DNA of 64,000 bases. It comes from Dichetophora obliterata (lineage: Eukaryota > Arthropoda > Insecta > Diptera > Sciomyzidae). Location of the stretch: NCBI GenBank assembly GCA_963920525.1, contig OY986435.1:301519908-301583907 (forward strand), written 5' to 3'. The notes beneath the pieces are model-generated. The model made no database searches, was not told the origin of the DNA, and was given only the letters and a program-made list of their open reading frames with translations. The translations under genes and the position numbers were made by a program. This document shows, piece by piece, positions 44,300 to 56,039 of the stretch; the stretch's first letter is position 1; each line of letters begins with the position of its first letter.

Positions 44300-46885
44300 A
44301 TAGTATCGTAAGTATAGACGTAGAATTCCTTTTTATACAGTAATAGAGAAAAAAATGTTTTTTTTTTCTATTTATATCTTTCAAAACTATTTTAAAGCAT
44401 TTCATCGTCTAAATGAAAATTATTTAAAAACAAATTTGTTTTTTATAATAATTTTTCGTTTGATATTTTTAGTGATGAATTTGTTGTTCTTGTTCTTTTT
44501 TATGTGGGTTAAAGTTATGTTTAATAAATGGAAATAAATATATCGGAAAAATATGAATACTTTATTCATCTTGTAGTAAGGAGCATATATATGTATGCTT
44601 AAAAAGTAATTTAAAATTTAAATTTTAGTTAACAAAAAATATATTTTTAATATGGCAAAAATATGCATAATATAAATACAAAATTTGAATTTATTATATC
44701 TGTGGCGTTTTATAATAACATCTTAAGTGTAAAAATCATGTTTTGATAAATCTTGATTCAACTGCCATACAAATTATAGGAATCATTTTTCGGCCATAAC
44801 TTTGGCTACGGTCATGCTAGAATCTCCAGATTTTGTGTGGTTATAGTGCTGTATGCGTACAAAACAGCTACATCAATAACTCAGATCTGCCTTAAGTCGG
44901 TACTTAAGATGTTATTATTATAAAACGCCACAGATATATAAAAAATAAATAGAATTTTCAAAGCACAACGTATGCGCAAACCTGTGTAGTAGTAAAATAT
45001 ACTGGCTCTGTAGCTACACGCATCTGTATTCTCTATTGTATTTATCTTGCGGAAAAAAACAAAACCAATAACAAACGACAAAAACAAAAGCAACTGGTGT
45101 ATATATATATATATATATGAATCTACATTTTATATACATATTTATAACAACAAGCACAAAAGCAGCAACAACAAACGACACGATTGCAAACCAAACCAAC
45201 AACCATAACAACTGCATAAGCAGCTACTGAAGCAGCTTGTGTGTATAACTTTTTTCATACGAATATATGAATTGCTTACTTCTTAGATTTTGCTATTTTG
45301 TGACTTTATTACAGAAGTGACAAACCCATGGTGTAAGAAAACCAGGTGTTAGTGAATTTTAGACAACACCATGAATTTCTTTGCTTCTGTCAAAAAACTG
45401 TGAGCGAAAGAGCGGAACTGCTGATAGTTGTCAAATTGTGTTATTTGTTTGAGTTGCTAGATGATGTGCTATAGTTTTTATTATGCGAATTAAGTATACA
45501 TAAATATTTAATCCAATTTATTGTGCCGAGTTGTATTGACAAAAAGTTATTGCAGTAGTCTTCGCCGATTTGCCAAGTTTGTCATTGAATGTTTTGGCCA
45601 TTTTATCAGAAACGTACGCTAGAAGGTGCCGCCGACATGAAGCTTTGGCCAGCATGCAAATTGTCTTGCATTCACATCGTTTTTTTTTTTTCATAACGCT
45701 CAGCGTCTCATATATTTTTTATGTTTTCCATATCACTTTATTCTAACTTTAATCTCAGTACAAATCTTACAAAATTGCAGAAAGACACGAATTTAACAAA
45801 ATTTGTTTTCATTGCAATTCACCATCAGCTGTTTTTGACAAGAGCGGGGAAACATAATTTTATCATTTTGAGAGAGAAGTGTCAAACTCCAAAGTTAGAT
45901 ATTTGTTTCATTCGTAGTCCAGCTGATTTTGGCATACATTTTTTCCTTGTACGATGAATATTAATGGATGTAGGTATCAGAGATCTGCAACAAGCGCTTC
46001 GCTTCATAACGCACTCTCTTTCTTCACTACATTTTCTGTTTTCTCAGGCATTCACATTCCTCAAACAATTTTATTTGCTTCGCATTAACTCACTCTCTTT
46101 TTTAATGTTGAGTGCGAATTATGCTCTCACTTTCTGCTCTACAATATGTATTTGCTTCGATCCTCACGTTGCGAGTTGGGCGAACAAAGGAACAAACATA
46201 GTGAATATAGAGATCATTTTGCCTGCTTCGCGATTCAGCTGAGAGTTGTGAGTCTCCGAACAAACATTGCGAATAAAGTGAAAATTCTAACGTTGTTAAT
46301 GGGACCCGGTAAATGCTCTGAGTTTACAATTTGCCTTGTAACAAAAAAAATTTAGCATGGTGCTCTGTATTTCATTGTCGCCGCATGTCTTATTCTGAAA
46401 AAAATTTGGAAAAACCTATTATATACAGGTAAATCTGTGTTCATGATCTTCATAATTGAATCCTGAGACATTCATCAGCGTAGTTGAAATCAGCACAGTA
46501 GCTAACTGCGTAGATGACTCGCTGTGATTCGCTCAAGCATTGAGAGTCATGCGAATAGTTTATCAACTTTCTGTGAATAGGGCGAGTGAGGAGCTTTGAG
46601 AGGCTGAGTGTTTGTAGCTTTATCTGTTCGCTACAGCGAGTCTCTTAAGCAATACAGTGGTAAATAGCAAGCTTAGCGAAGTTCACTTCTTGAGCGAGTC
46701 CACATTTTGTTTATTCGTTGAAAGAGAATGCAATGCACGATAGCAAATCTTATTTTCAACGAGTGCTTATATGTTTTAGTGAAGCCACTCATGCAGTTCT
46801 CTGGTAGGTATACCCCAAAGCGACAACTAACATACTTAAATTTGCTTGAAAAAAGTTGTGAAAATTACCCCTATACAAACCGCGC
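44300..46885. other. Stretch with no supported gene; short AT microsatellite
   Basis: (TA)n at about 45098-45118. CATGGTGTAAGAAAACCAGG at 45331 recurs (one mismatch) at 24566 and looks like one end of another CATG-type element, but no matching right end was found. 45990-46700 is pyrimidine-rich with many GAGTG/CACTC words. No gene. Confidence 0.4.
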
Positions 46886-46889
46886 TGTA

Positions 46890-47036
46890 AGACGTAATGG
46901 TAGAGGAAGACATGGTTTTTTTAGAAAGATATTGACCCCCATGCAACTTTTGAGACCTCTAAGAATGTTACATTCGAAAAAAACAATTGTAATTCGATAC
47001 GCCCTATTGTCCATATCTCAACAGTTTACATCAAAT
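46890..47036 (-). repeat. Interspersed repeat, copy B, distal part
   Basis: Reverse complement of copy A's end (ATATCTCAACAGTTTACATCA at the border, written as CCATATCTCAACAGTTTAC). It stops at TTACATCAAAT (47026-47036), one half of the LINE's target duplication. Confidence 0.75.
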
Positions 47037-47239
47037 AGGTTAGGTAAGGTTAATCCGGATGTCTTCGTGAAGGCTCGCATAGACCAATTCAGGTCCTTAG
47101 TGGTGCCGGTAGCGAACAAAAGGAACCTTTGTGTTTATTTAAAGTCTTTAAAGATTTGCGTTGAATTCGCAAACCTTAGGAGGGATTCCAGAGATACTTT
47201 GGTTACATCTTTAAGCGACGGGAACGTCGATGAGCCTAG

Positions 47240-50200
47240 CTATTTTAGTCTCGATCTAAGTAGGGCGGGGCATGTGCATAGTAGGTGCTCCAGGGTCTCC
47301 ACTGTGCCCGGTTCCTTGCACTTCCTGCAGTTGTCATCCGTGGTGATGACAAGCTTTTTCGCGTGGGCTGCCGTCATGCAGTGACCAGTGAGCATGCCCT
47401 CTAATGTCCTGCAATCTTTGCGCGGGCGTGCCAAGATGAACAGAGTTCGTTTTGCGCATTGTGCATTGCACATGATTTTCGAGATTTTTCACGATGTCGT
47501 ATCCCTCCATCTACGATTCACTGCTTGTGTGGCTCTTCTTTCGAGGTTCCTGTACAACTCTTGTAGCGGAGTAAGTACATGTTCTACGAGTTCTGATTCC
47601 AGCCCGGCGCCTTCCTTTGCTAAACCATCTGCCATCTCGTTTCCCTCAATGCCCTGGTGGCTAGGGACCCAGTAGATGCATCTCTGCATCTCTGCCAGCC
47701 AAGACACTTTTGGACTTGATGCTAGCGGAGCGCATGGATTTGATCGCCGCTTGACTGTCAACGAAAATGTTGAAGTAAGAGTGTTGTGTGTCCATGCTGA
47801 GGGCTATCTCAGCAGCCTTCCTTATGGCAAATATTTCCGCCTGGAAGATACTGCAGTGGTTCGGCAGTTTATATGGCTGCCTTATATTAGGCTCTGCGCA
47901 ATACACAGCCGCACCTACCCCCGTAGGCATTTTGGAGTCGTCTGTAAATATGTTGACCGCTTGCTGTGCTTGTTTTATACCTTTGCACCAGTCATTTGGT
48001 CCCAGAAGAGTTCGTGCTTTGGAATTGACTATCGTGAGAGGCACCATATAGTCCGTGCTACTAAGTAGATCCTTTCCGATTGTACTATGTCCAAAATTTT
48101 GAATGTGCATGTTGCCTGCCGCCGTAAGGCGTTGTGCCGTTTTTCCGGCTATTAGTTTTGCGTGTATGTCCAGGGGGTCCATACTTAGAATGGTTTCAAG
48201 CGCTTTATTTGGAGTTGACTTCACTGCCCCCGTGATGCATAGCGCTGTCTGCCGCTGAATTTTCTCCAAGTGCCTGAGGAATGTTGATTTGTTCACAGCC
48301 GGCCACCACATAATAATCCCATAGAATAGAATAGGACGCACTACCGTTACATAGATCCAGTGCATCAGAAAGGGTGAGAGACCCCAGGTACTACATAGCA
48401 TCTTCTTGGATGTGTATAGTGCAATGGTGGATTTATTCACTCTTTCTTCTACGTTTTTTCCATGACAGCTTCCTGACCAGGACGACTCCTAGATATTTTG
48501 TGTGAGTTTTCGGTATGAGACGTATATCTTTCAATTTCGGTGGTATCCACTGTAGTATCTTGTTACCTTTTGAACAGAACCAGATCCGTTTTCTCTGCGT
48601 TAATACTAAGACCGTCTGAATTTTACCATCTAAGTACATCTTTGAGTGTACTCTCCATTATGGAGCTTACTGTTGATAGACATTTCTCTACTATAATTAT
48701 GCTTATGTCGTCTGCATAGGCAGTTATCCTCGGGGCTCTACCTGCGAACTTTTCGAGTAGTTCATTAACTACAAGATTCCATAGTAGTGGCGAAAGGACC
48801 CCTCCCTAGGGTGTCCCACTGCGAGCTTCCTTTACCATGGATTTAGTGCCCCACTCAGCCCGCACCTTTCTGCAGCTTAGCAACTTGTCTAACCAAAGGT
48901 TTATTGCTGGTGGTGCCTCTATTGCACGTAACCCACTAAGGATTGCGGTGGTTGATACATTGTTGAATGTACCTGAGATGTCTAGAAACGCCCCGAGTGC
49001 GTATTCATTGTGGTGGAGGGCTTTTTCTAGGGTTACTACTAGGGAATGTAATGCCGTTTCAACCGATTTCCCTTTCGTGTATGCGTGCTTGTTGGTTGAT
49101 AACTGGATTGAATTGTTTCTTAGGTGCAAGTCAATCAGTTTCTCCAGCGTTTTGAGTACAAAGGAGGTCAGACTTATTGGCCTGTAGTCTCTCAGAGCCA
49201 TCTGCTCTTACCTGCCTTCGGTAAGAATACAACCTTCGCTGTTCTCCAAGCCACAGGTACATAGTTTAGCCTGATGCATCCGTTAAATATATCCTTCAGC
49301 CATGGGACGACTCGCGATTCGGCCGTTTGCAACATGGCAGGAATTATACCGTCTTGTTCCGGAGATTTGTATCCCGAGAACGAGTTTATAGCCCATACGA
49401 TTCCGTCCGACGTTATTAAGTCGTGTGGAACCTGTAACGGGGTTTTCCTGTGTCCTCGTATTATAGCAGTGTTTGGAGCTTCGGTACAGCCAGGAAAATG
49501 CGCCTTTAAAAGCACCTCGAGGGATTCCTGACTGTTCTCCCTTCACTGACCATTGCCTTTGCGTAGCTGGCTCTGAATGGAGGGCTGCTTTGAGAGTAGC
49601 TTCCTGAGCCTTGCTGTGTTTGTAGTTTTTTCTATGCTTGAGCAGAAGTTCTTCCAAGAGTGTCTTTTTGCTCTGCGTATGTTTGTTTTAAAAAATTTGA
49701 GCCTACATTTGTATTCCCCCAAATTTCCTCTTGGTCAGCTATTTTAAAGAAATCTTTTAGGTCGCGTCTTTGCTCTGTCTCCACCATGGTGGACTGATCT
49801 TACGCTTTGTTCGCGTGGGCTTACAAGAGGCATGATAGGCCTTGAGAAGATGGGCCGAGAGAATTTTCAGGGACCTTTCAATGTTCTCTTCCGTATTAAT
49901 TTGTTTGGGAGCTGGTAATTTGGTCTGGAGTGTAATTAAAGCTTATACTGAAGCTAATATAATTGTGGTCTGAGAAGGAGGGCTGTGCTAGCACCCTCCA
50001 ATTTGTGACCAGAGTGTTGTTGTCGGAGGATATCGTTAGATCTAACACGTTCGACGAGGTGGGGCCTACATAAGTGGGTTCCTCGCCGATGTTAGCCACA
50101 CTGAGCTTATGTATATTTATTTATTTATAGTACGATAAGAACTTAGTTCTTTTAATGTACAAGTTGGAACAATATTTTTAGGATTATACAAATTAAAGAT

Positions 50201-50876
50201 TTTCTTAAACCTAATTTAAACAATTAATCTTAACGTTAAGTAGAAATAGAGAAATTTAGATAGAGTATACAATTGAAGTAATTAAGTGAGAAAAACAAAA
50301 AGTGACAAGAAGAAAGTATAGATTTAAAGAAAACTGGCGAATTTATTAATCGTTAATTAGAAGCAAAATGCAAGACGGCAAGGCCAAGTCTTGTTATTTA
50401 CAACTTATGTTGTAAAATAAAGTTAAGTAGAGACTCAACTCGATCATTGATGTCTGGGCTGCCCCATACTGGGTGGTGTGCATTGGCATCTGCTCCGATG
50501 ACAACTGCTTGATTGCTACCATTCTTTGTAGCTCGTCTGGTGGTGCGTTGTCATCATGCGCCATGTAGCATGAGGCGACCAGGATCGGCTCGTCCGCGTC
50601 GCCCTCTAGCGCCACGAAAGTGAGATCGTCAGTGCTGTAATGAGACATTTGATAAGTATAGATGCCTTTCCTTATAAGGATGGCTGTTCTACTTACTGTT
50701 GTTGCGAAAAACGAGTTGACGTTTTGTGACTTTAGACCAGATACTGCGTTGCCCGAGGCAATCCACGGCTCCTCTACTAAAGCCACATCGTAGCCTCCTT
50801 CCTCCAATACGAGAAGGAGTTCTGCGCTGGCGGTTTTGCTTTTGTGCAGGTTTATCTGAAGGACCTTCAACTGCAT
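47240..50876 (-). pseudogene. LINE ORF2: endonuclease, reverse transcriptase, RNase H
   Basis: ATG at 50876 gives MQLKVLQINLHKSKTASAEL (AP endonuclease start; EEPW follows) and later ADANAHHPVWGS, interrupted at 50403. After the insertion come VLDLTISSD and FSDHNYI. RT motifs: LRDYRPISLTSF (49200), GAFLDISGTFNNV (altered first catalytic box, about 49000), GTP-stop-GGVLSPLLWN (48820, glutamine codon now TAG) and AYADDIS (48715). RNase H: IFTDDSKMPTGVGAAVY (48000), FQAEIFAIRKAAEIAL, DSQAAIKSM and WVPSHQGIEGNEMADGLAKEGA split as VPSHQGIEGNEMADGLAKE. The C-terminal knuckle CRKC..ETLEHLLCTCP ends near 47240. At least five frameshifts make it non-functional. Motif wording and the RNase H tail place it in the R1/LOA/I group. 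Confidence 0.88.
50113..50403 (-). mobile_element. 3' fragment of a second LINE inserted into ORF2
   Basis: CTTATGT at 50106-50112 and 50404-50410 is a 7-bp target duplication. The minus strand ends in ATAAATAAATAAATATA, a TAAA-type LINE tail. Removing the 291 bp and one duplication restores the ORF2 frame (LNFILQHKLSVANIG). Confidence 0.8.
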
Positions 50877-52130
50877 TAGGCTGAAGGTTCCTTTATGGGG
50901 TCAACTTTCGTGAGAGTGCCTCCGTCACCCGCATCTTCCAGACTGACTCCCTTGGGCAGCGTCGGTCACGGCTTCTAGGCCGAGATCTTTTTGCACCTCT
51001 CCGGACTCTAGTGTGTTGCTGTTGTTGTCCTTGGGGTGGCGCTTTTTGAGGCGCAGATAAACACTATCAACGCCCCACGCCATCTTCCCGTAACGCGCGT
51101 AGAGGATATCCTCTGCCTCCTTGTTGATTTGGAGGATGTAGTGTTGCCCCCTGCTACTACCAGGTAGTGGATCAGCGACCTTCAACACCCTCCAGTCAGC
51201 TGTTGGCACGTCCGGATTTTGTTTTTGGAGAAGCTTCAGTGCGGACTCCTGTGGTAGTACTCTTGGGAAGAGTACCTTCGCTTTTGGTAGGGACGGGATA
51301 CTAGTCCTGTCCACTACTTCCAGTTAGGCACCCTCCCATAGGCCTTGGAGTGTCGGGGTTACTGCTTTCACCCAGTGCAGAGTTGGATCATCGTTGCACT
51401 TCAGGATCTTAACCCCATTGAGCCAGCCCGCTCCATCGAAGGTGGGCATGGGAGCGTCAGGTTGGGCTTCCAACATCACGAACATCACCTCGAGAAGCTT
51501 CATCTCTATGGATTTCCATCTCTAGAGGGTAATTTTGCCTTGGGGATCACTCCGGTCGATCACTGCTACGATCAGGTGTTGTTTAGTCACGTCACTGGCC
51601 TTGGTTCTTACCTCCTGTTTAGGCTCCGGGATTGTGTTTATGATTGGTTTCTGCTTCTGTCGTTTGCTTGCTGGAGCTCCGACTTTCGCACTTTCCACCG
51701 ATCTTTGGCGTTTTTGAGCAGCCTGCTCTTCTACTTTGTTCGCGAACTGCGAAGTCGTAGGTGCAAAGCTTGGTCTGCTCGCGAAGTGTATGCGACCCTC
51801 TTCCACCTTTAGCTTAGCCCTGGCGAGCGACTCCTTCTCTTTGGAAGAGAGATCAGTCTTGCCTGACAGCCGGCTGCAGATTTTAAGGGCCGCTTTGTAG
51901 TTTGCCTTGGCCTTCATCACCTCCTTAGACTTGGTCTTGGGCCCTTCCTTGCGAGAGGAGCTGGAACCCGCTGACTTATCCGGAGAGAGGAGAAGCCTGT
52001 CCTCAACTGAGTTTGCGCTTTCGTGGTCCGAGTCTGCATCGACTATGGCACCCCTGCGCAGTAGTGTAGAGGAGCAATCCTCACTGTGTCCGCCGGCGGC
52101 CGCTGGTGTTTTTTGTTTGTTTTAGTGTTA
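50877..52130 (-). pseudogene. LINE ORF1 (Gag-like, DUF4780-type domain)
   Basis: The frame is open from about 52130 (no ATG seen at its head), with an acidic and serine-rich N-terminus and then KAALKICSRLSGKTDLSSKE. Further on IPSLPKAKVLFPRVLPQES, DWRVLKVADPLPGSSRGQHY and AWGVDSVYLRLKKRH form an RNA-binding-like domain that I associate with DUF4780 in fly LINE Gag proteins. One frameshift lies near 50945; the corrected end, VDPIKEPSA-stop, terminates in TAATG, so ORF1's stop overlaps ORF2's start by one base (50876). Confidence 0.75.
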
Positions 52131-52314
52131 TTTCTTCCATAAAATTCCCACGAGTGTAGGACAAAGGAAGGTCCACCCCACAGAGGTTCCTGTGCGCTGG
52201 ACTATTTTTAATGGGCCCAATAACACCTTGATTCGGCCCATCGGAGGGACTAGGTGTGGGATAGGAGAGGTGAGATATAGGATGAATAGGAAAGGTATGG
52301 GGAGTGAAAAGGGG

Positions 52315-52790
52315 TTACATCAAATAAATGAAACAAAAATTTTTTTCATCTTGGGGGTCTAATGTTTGGATATGGTGGATTTAGGGTAAGTTTGCTGTCG
52401 GAAGACCCCATATGTTTTTTCTAATGGGTATGATTTTTTGCCAACACATAGTATCACATTTCTTAATGGTTTGCAAAGTACAGCTATGCTAAAATACAGA
52501 ATTTTTAAAAACGTAAAATTAAGGGTGAAAAAGAGGATTGGGAGGATGGAAAAAAAATTTTGTATAAACTTATAACAAACATCTTTGCCACCGACAAACA
52601 TCGTGTACCACGCTTTAAGTAGATTTTTGTTGCGATAATTTTTTGACATTGAATCACGGTTTTCTCAAAATCCTGACGTTATGAAAAAATTTAGATGTCA
52701 GATTCGTGATAAGGACCCCAAAATATTTGAAAACATTTGTCGGTTTCTTACTCACAAAAAAGTGATCTTTTTGGTGCACAGTGCAATGTG
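52315..52790 (-). repeat. Interspersed repeat, copy B, proximal part
   Basis: Reverse complement of 43735-44160. It begins just downstream of exon D of zinc-finger gene 2. Confidence 0.75.
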
Positions 52791-52837
52791 TGTATGGTTT
52801 AAAAAAAATCAATTAAAACCAAATCAGTGTTGCTTAC

Positions 52838-54445
52838 ATTTTCAACAGAATTTTCAGGCCAGCCAAACTTCTTGAGCGTTTTCTTATCCACCAGCTTATC
52901 CAGCAATTTACTGACATTCTCGTTCAGCTTTTCATTCTCTTCATTTATAACATTGGGCTTATTGTCTTTATTATCATCGGCAATAGCAGCAGCTAGGCTT
53001 TCGGCAAGCGATTTTCGTTGATTAATTTTTTCGTTTTTTGTTTGTGCAACGGTGGAAGACGATTGTCTGATTGTTTTAGTTGCTATAAGGCCATCCGAAT
53101 TTAATGGAATGATAGTGTACGTATCATTGTGAAGAAAGATTTGCTGAGTTGCATTTGATGTTGAAGGTAGTTCGTCGACAATAAATTCCTGATCAACTAC
53201 GATGTTGTTTAGCTCACCATTACTTTGCTTGCATTTTGGTGATATACATTTAATGTTATCAGACATGTACTGATCCTCTACTGTAGTAACCTGTTCAAGT
53301 TTAACAAGACTATTCTTCGGTGATGGCACTAAATGCTCGTCACTTGAGGCTGTATTTTCGTTCATGAAATCTTCAGGATCAACGTTATGCACCTTTAATA
53401 TGTGGACTTCCAAATTTTGTACAGTATCAAAAATTTCTTGACAAATTGCGCAATCGGTGCATTTGTTTCTGGATATCTTCCAATGTTGCAACAACCTAAA
53501 TAACAAAATAGTGTTACTTGAAAATTTCAAATAGAAAATAATTTATGTGTGCTTCTCACTGTTTTTCAGTTTTGAATGCTTCGGAGCAAATTTTACATTT
53601 GAATGGGCGAAAATGTGTCCTTGCATGACTTTTCAGGTCATCAGCTTGTACAAAGCTCTTCTTGCATATAGTACAGACATGAGGACGCTCGCCAGTATGA
53701 CGCTTCATATGGCGATTGAGCACTCCCTTAACAACAAAGGATTGCAAGCACTAGTTTAACGGTGAAATAAGTATGAATGCTTAAACGGATTTTAAGTTGT
53801 AAAAAAATTGCCAAATCTTAAACTTACCACTGAGCATGTGTGCGGTTTATCTCCAGTATGATAGCGACGATGTGTTTTCAATGCCACAAGCGATGTACAT
53901 TTTTTATCGCATAAATCACAATCATAAGGACGTTCGCCATGTGTGCGTGTGTGAATGCTAAAGAAGAGTACAAATTAGATGCATTCTTTGATAAATATGT
54001 CTGACTTCAATACTAACTTCAAAGTGGATAGACTATAAAAGCAATTCTTGCATACCGGGCACATGTATTCGCGCTTTTTCTTCGAGCTTTCGCCCGAATG
54101 TTGCTTTAGATGTGCACGCAAATTAGCCAAACGGAAGAATACTTTATCGCAAACCTTACAATGAATTGCATTACTTTGGTCAGCATTACAAGAGGAGTAC
54201 TTTTGATGTCGTTTCAAGGTAATTGAACGTGAAAAATCCTTGCCGCATATCTTACAAGCGTATGGTTTGCCACGATTTTGATGTTGTTGAATGTGCATAT
54301 GTAGTAAATTTTCACTCCGTAGTTTAGCATTGCAGATTGTACAAGGAAAGTCATTGAATTCAGAGTGCGTAATGAAGATATGGCGTTCATAGCTCGATTG
54401 GGTTTTAAATGATTTGGTGCAATCAGGACATCTGATTTTACCAAC
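52838..54445 (-). CDS. C2H2 zinc-finger gene 2, four internal exons
   Basis: Exons A 54445-54018, B 53957-53828, C 53750-53560 and D 53495-52838; all introns GT-AG and under about 80 bp. Every junction rebuilds a finger with correct spacing: STLN-IHTRTH across A/B, CSV-CLQSF across B/C, and FKTEKQ-LLQHW across C/D. About nine C2H2 or C2HC fingers run from CPDC (exon A) through CDLC, CLQS, CTIC, CKIC to CAIC..H..H (exon D). Then come a ~200-residue low-complexity region and [16 protein letters not shown] at the donor GTAAGC. Exon A opens in phase 0, so 5' exons like those at 8258-7569 of gene 1 should exist; none is visible up to 64000. The role is presumably transcriptional regulation in the nucleus. 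Near-identity with 1-512 shows duplication. The end is probably the exon at 40340-40059. Confidence 0.88.
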
Positions 54446-54448
54446 CTA

Positions 54449-55841
54449 GTGAGAAAAAAAAAACAAATAAATGTGCTAATAAATAAAAAATATGTTCCCT
54501 GCTAAATATACAATGCTATATTAAAAATTATTATACGCCAATATAGGCTGCTTCTATGCCTGCTTCACAAAACTAGACAAGAAATTTATGCCATCATGAC
54601 GCCGTAGTTAGTTTTAGTATGGCTGAGCCCGATACTAAAATTTTCAATAAATGGATGAACTTGTTGTAGACCAATACTAATTGACACATAAGTTGAAATA
54701 AACTATATGAGATCACATAAAAAACATTTTTAAATCGGCCTACAACAACACCTATTTCCCATATAAGACAAAAATTTAAAACGCTATTTTTTTACTGTGC
54801 CTATATAAAAACCACTCCCTCAAAACTCTTAAATATATAAGTACGTTAAAAAAATATATTTTATGCCACGTCCAATTCCCATAAGAAAGGTTTCAGTGCA
54901 CGTAACTTTAAATTTCAACTTTCGTGAGGCATAACATTCAAATGGCTGAATTTAATAGTTTATTTAATTTAGATATTATTTGTTTGCTTTTTATAAAAAA
55001 AAAATTTAAGAAATCATAAAAAAAGAGCAGACCATTTCGTTATTATTAAAAAACAAGCAATGAGTTATCTTCGACTGGAAAGAAAGTTAAAATATTCCCA
55101 CATCCGTATTTTATTATTATTTAAATATTTAAAATTTGAAACTCAGAGTACATACTTATTATCACATCTTTCGTGTAAAATATCAAGTTAAAATCATTAT
55201 TTTTTTAAATTTATGAAGATTTTTCCATTATGATGACTTCTTCCAAACATCGAGTGAATAATTAATATTTAAACTTATTTTCAAAATTTGAAGCCATTGA
55301 ACTAATTTTTGTCAAATTTAAGGAGATTTTACAGTTACTTTGTATGGTAAGGTAGGTGAAGTTTTAATTTTTGTTTTCAAATTTCATAGTCAGAGTTTGC
55401 GATTAAAGCTTATGTGCAAAATTTTAAGTCATTAAATTAATTTTTGTGGGATTTGAGGAGGTTTTACAGTTTTGGTAAAGTCTCTTGGGAGGTAGGCGTG
55501 GTTTTTATCCGATATGGCTCATTGTCGAACTTAATCTTTAGTTTTTAATAAAACACTTAAATTACGCTTGTTATCGTGATTACAAACAGACAGACAGAGG
55601 GACATGAAGAAATTGACTTAGGAGATGATGCTGATAAGGAGTATGCATATGGGTAAAACCGAAAAAGTGTATACCAAGGACAGTATTTTGAAGTTGTCAA
55701 CACTAGAAAAATTTGTTAATGTAATAGGCTATAAATGTAACCTTCAGAGTATATAAAGGATAAGGTTTTTCGGTGATCCATTTATTAATGGCAAGGCTAT
55801 ACCTACAACTAGTCTAAAGACCTGCCGCCAAATTAACCTAA
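54449..55841. other. Upstream intron of zinc-finger gene 2, repeat-derived
   Basis: Non-coding. A repeated block (GTTTTACAGTT, GGAGGTTTTACAG at about 55325 and 55450) leads to ACAGACAGACAGAGGGACATG (near 55587, quoted as CAGACAGACAGAGGGACATG) and then to AACCTAACCTAACCTAA at 55834-55850. Confidence 0.4.
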
Positions 55842-56039
55842 CCTAACCTAAAGGAGGATGCTGTAGAAGAGTCTGCGGTTAACTCGACAATAGATGCAGA
55901 CCGCGCATTGGTAAGCACTTCTCTGAAAGAGGGTGCAGTTAAAGATGATACTGACCGGATGTCGGTAGGATCGTCGGAGTGTGGTATTGACGACATATTC
56001 GATGAGGATTCGGAGAACCAGATTCTCGAATCTGGTTAG
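55842..56039 (+). pseudogene. Short acidic coding remnant
   Basis: A clean frame of about 65 codons reads PNLKEDAVEESAVNSTIDAD, then SLKEGAVKDDTDRMSVGSSE and CGIDDIFDEDSENQILESG-stop. Composition is acidic and coding-like, but it has no ATG and begins at an AACCT repeat. It may be the end of a retroelement ORF; I do not recognise it. Confidence 0.35.

Larger units (their letters stand above)
47037..52314 (-). mobile_element. Nearly full-length R1/LOA-type LINE, 11-bp target duplication
   Basis: A 5.28-kb minus-strand non-LTR retrotransposon flanked by TTACATCAAAT at 47026-47036 and 52315-52325. It holds ORF1 and an EN-RT-RNase H ORF2, both decayed. The 3' end has no poly(A); the minus strand ends TTAACCTTACCTAACCT against the duplication. 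It lies in the proposed 12.5-kb intron of zinc-finger gene 2, having split repeat copy B, and itself carries a 291-bp insertion at 50113-50403. Confidence 0.9.

Noticed and set aside
47388..48068. Plus-strand open frames of 95-130 codons across the LINE
   Set aside because: They are antisense shadows of the RNase H and RT frames on the minus strand, which carry recognisable motifs.
51345..52125. Plus-strand open frames of up to 155 codons
   Set aside because: Antisense to the LINE ORF1; no domain on the plus strand.
55834..55850. Telomeric repeat array (AACCT)n
   Set aside because: Only three units; flies lack TTAGG telomeres, so I treat it as a retroelement tail or chance.
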